Of a stretch of 64,000 nucleotides of DNA, positions 62,426-64,000 are shown in pieces. Positions within the stretch are counted from its first letter, which is position 1. Each line of letters begins with the position of its first letter. The stretch covers positions 1,098,497 through 1,162,496 of the forward strand of contig NZ_JACVAU010000002.1 of assembly GCF_014852005.1 (NCBI RefSeq), read 5' to 3'. The notes below the pieces were generated by a model. The model was not told where the DNA came from. It worked only from the letters and a program-made list of their open reading frames with translations, and did no database searches. The translations under genes were made by a program, and so were the position numbers. This DNA comes from Pseudoxanthomonas sp. PXM03. GTDB taxonomy: Bacteria; Pseudomonadota; Gammaproteobacteria; Xanthomonadales; Xanthomonadaceae.

Positions 62426-63831
62426 CCTTCCATCTGCTCCAGTTCCTTGCCCTTGGTCTCGTGAACATACTTCAGCACGAAGAAGACCGAGATGATCGCC
62501 GAAACCAGGTAGATGCTGTAGGTCGCCGCCAGGCCGATGGCCGCCAGCAGGATCGGGAAGGTCACGGTGATGGCGAAGTTCGACGTCCATTGCGCCGCGC
62601 CGGCCACCGCCAGCGCTGAACCGCGGATCTGGTTGGGGAACATCTCGCCCAGCATGACCCACATCACCGGGCCCCAGGAGATGTTGAAGAACACCACGTA
62701 GGCATTGGCCGCCACCAGCGCCAGCGTGCCCATGCCCTCGGGCAGCTGCAGGTGGCCGTCGACCAGTGAACCGCTGGCGAACGCCACCACCACCAGCGCC
62801 AGCGAGACCGCCATGCCGGCCGAGCCGACCCACAGCAGCGGCTTGCGGCCGATGCGGTCGATCAGCAGCACGGTGACGATGCAGGCACCGATGCTGAGCG
62901 CGCCGGACAGCACGTTGATCGCCAGCGCATCGTTCTCGGAGAAGCCGACCGCCTGCCACAGCACCGCGCCGTAGTAGAACACCACGTTGATGCCGACCAG
63001 CTGCTGGAACGTGGCCAGGCCGATGCCCACCCAGACGATGGGCCGGATCTTGCCGGTGACCTTGTTCTTCAGGTCCGACAGCTGCGGACGATGGTGGTCC
63101 TCCGACAGCGAGGCATCGATCTCGGCGAGCTTGGTCTGCGCTTCCGCACCCCCGAACAGCCGCGTCAGCACGCGCAAGGCCTCGTCCTTGCGGCGCTTCA
63201 CCACCAGGTAGCGCGGGCTTTCCGGAATGAGCAGCAGCAACACGAGGAAGACCAGCGACGGCACGGCCTGCATCCAGAACATCCAGCGCCACGCGGCATG
63301 TCCGCCCCACAGCGCCTCGGTGGACGCGCCAGCCTTGGCGGCCAGCAGGTAGTTGGACAGGAAGGCCGCGGTGAGGCCACTGATGATGGCGATCTGCTGC
63401 ACGGTGGCCAGCCGGCCGCGGTAGCGCGCCGGTGCCACTTCCGCGATGTAAGCCGGCGAGATCACGCTCGCCGCACCTACCGCGAAACCGCCGATCACGC
63501 GCGCGATGACGAACACCACCGACGAGCCCGCCGCACCGGCCCCGATGGCCGACAGCAGGAACAGCACCGCCGAAATGATCAGCACGTTGCGCCGGCCCAG
63601 GCTGTCGGCCAGCCGGCCGGCACTGAAGGCACCCACCGCGCAGCCCAGCAGCATCGAAGCCACTTCGAAACCGAGACCCGCCTTGGTGGAACCGAACGCC
63701 TGCTGCAGGCCGTCCACGGTGCCGTTGATGACCCCGCTGTCGAAGCCGAACAGGAATCCGCCGATCGTCGCCACCACGCTGATCAACACGATCAGTCGGG
63801 TGTTCTCGCCCCCGGTCATTGCCTGGCTCAT
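62422..63831 (-). CDS. MFS sugar porter (xylose/glucose:H+ symporter type)
   Basis: A 469-residue, 12-helix transporter with sugar-porter signatures: GFDSGVINGT, GRRNVLIIS, PESPRYLVVKRR, QQLVGINVVFYYG, DRIGRKPLLWVG and ETKGKELEQME. It follows xylA by 46 bases and overlaps the GH3 gene, so xylose is the likely substrate (XylE-like). Confidence 0.92.
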
Positions 63832-63877
63832 TGCCGTCCCCTTCCTCGAACTGTGTTGTTGATGCGATCCACTGCGC

Positions 63878-64000
63878 TCAGCGCAGCAGGTACTGGTTGA
63901 GCAGGTTCTCGTAACGCTCCTGCTTGCCGCTGATCTGCTTGGGTTCGCCCTGCCCGGCCGCCAGCGCAGCCAGATCGGCCAGCCCCAGCGTGCCGTTCTC
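63878..64000 (-). CDS. xylA: xylose isomerase, C-terminal end (runs off the right edge)
   Basis: The last 40 residues of a leftward gene. The tail [17 protein letters not shown] closely resembles the C-terminus of bacterial xylose isomerases (SGRQEQLENLVNHYLFDK-type). XylA converts xylose to xylulose. It heads the locus xylA-MFS porter-GH3-SSS symporter. Identification rests on a short segment plus context. Confidence 0.75.
   Translation of the reverse strand, partial: ENGTLGLADLAALAAGQGEPKQISGKQERYENLLNQYLLR

Overview
The window is GC-rich chromosomal DNA with tightly packed genes, strong third-position GC bias and many 4-base ATGA start/stop overlaps. It looks like a member of the Xanthomonadaceae (Pseudoxanthomonas/Luteimonas/Lysobacter-like gammaproteobacterium). 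This is inferred from the mix of TonB receptors, exported peptidases, Tlc-type nucleotide transporters, a xylan/xylose locus and the dispersed inverted repeats; no rRNA or tRNA gene is present to confirm it.

Layout: 0-11.3 kb holds exported peptidases (a partial M13 at the left edge, an M14 carboxypeptidase behind a TonB receptor), small hypotheticals, an outer-membrane barrel and a HIT protein, separated by gene-poor stretches carrying a short dispersed repeat. 11.7-18.9 kb is a leftward six-gene run, SDR-Tlc-SDR-DUF2306-SDR-Tlc, built from duplicated modules and facing a rightward OmpR-type two-component pair (19.1-21.2 kb). 21.4-31.9 kb holds a 2900-residue cyclic beta-1,2-glucan synthase, a coupled small ORF and a NAMPT (NAD salvage). 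31.9-33.7 kb is moeA-mobA.

33.8-51.6 kb is an anaerobic/partial denitrification region: hemN and an oxygen-sensing FNR/ANR regulator, quinol NO reductase norZ, small membrane proteins, an nnrS-sirB2-DUF2249 operon, a TonB copper receptor, and nirK-nirV-SCO-azurin. Several promoters have FNR/DNR-type boxes. Where a -10 can be seen, the box is centred about 41.5 bp upstream of the predicted start, so the FNR homologue encoded here is the likely regulator. The enzymes would take nitrite to NO to N2O; nitrate and N2O reductases are not in the window.

51.7-58.1 kb is the most unusual locus: a seven-gene overlapping operon (thermostable-hemolysin-like acyltransferase, AMP-dependent ligase, heme-oxygenase-like diiron protein, SDR, exported TPR protein, response regulator, sensor kinase). 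It is preceded by four half-sites spaced exactly 11 bp, as expected for its own OmpR/PmrA-type regulator. 58.2-64 kb is a leftward xylose/xylan locus: partial xylA, MFS sugar porter, GH3 lipoprotein glycosidase and an SSS sugar symporter.
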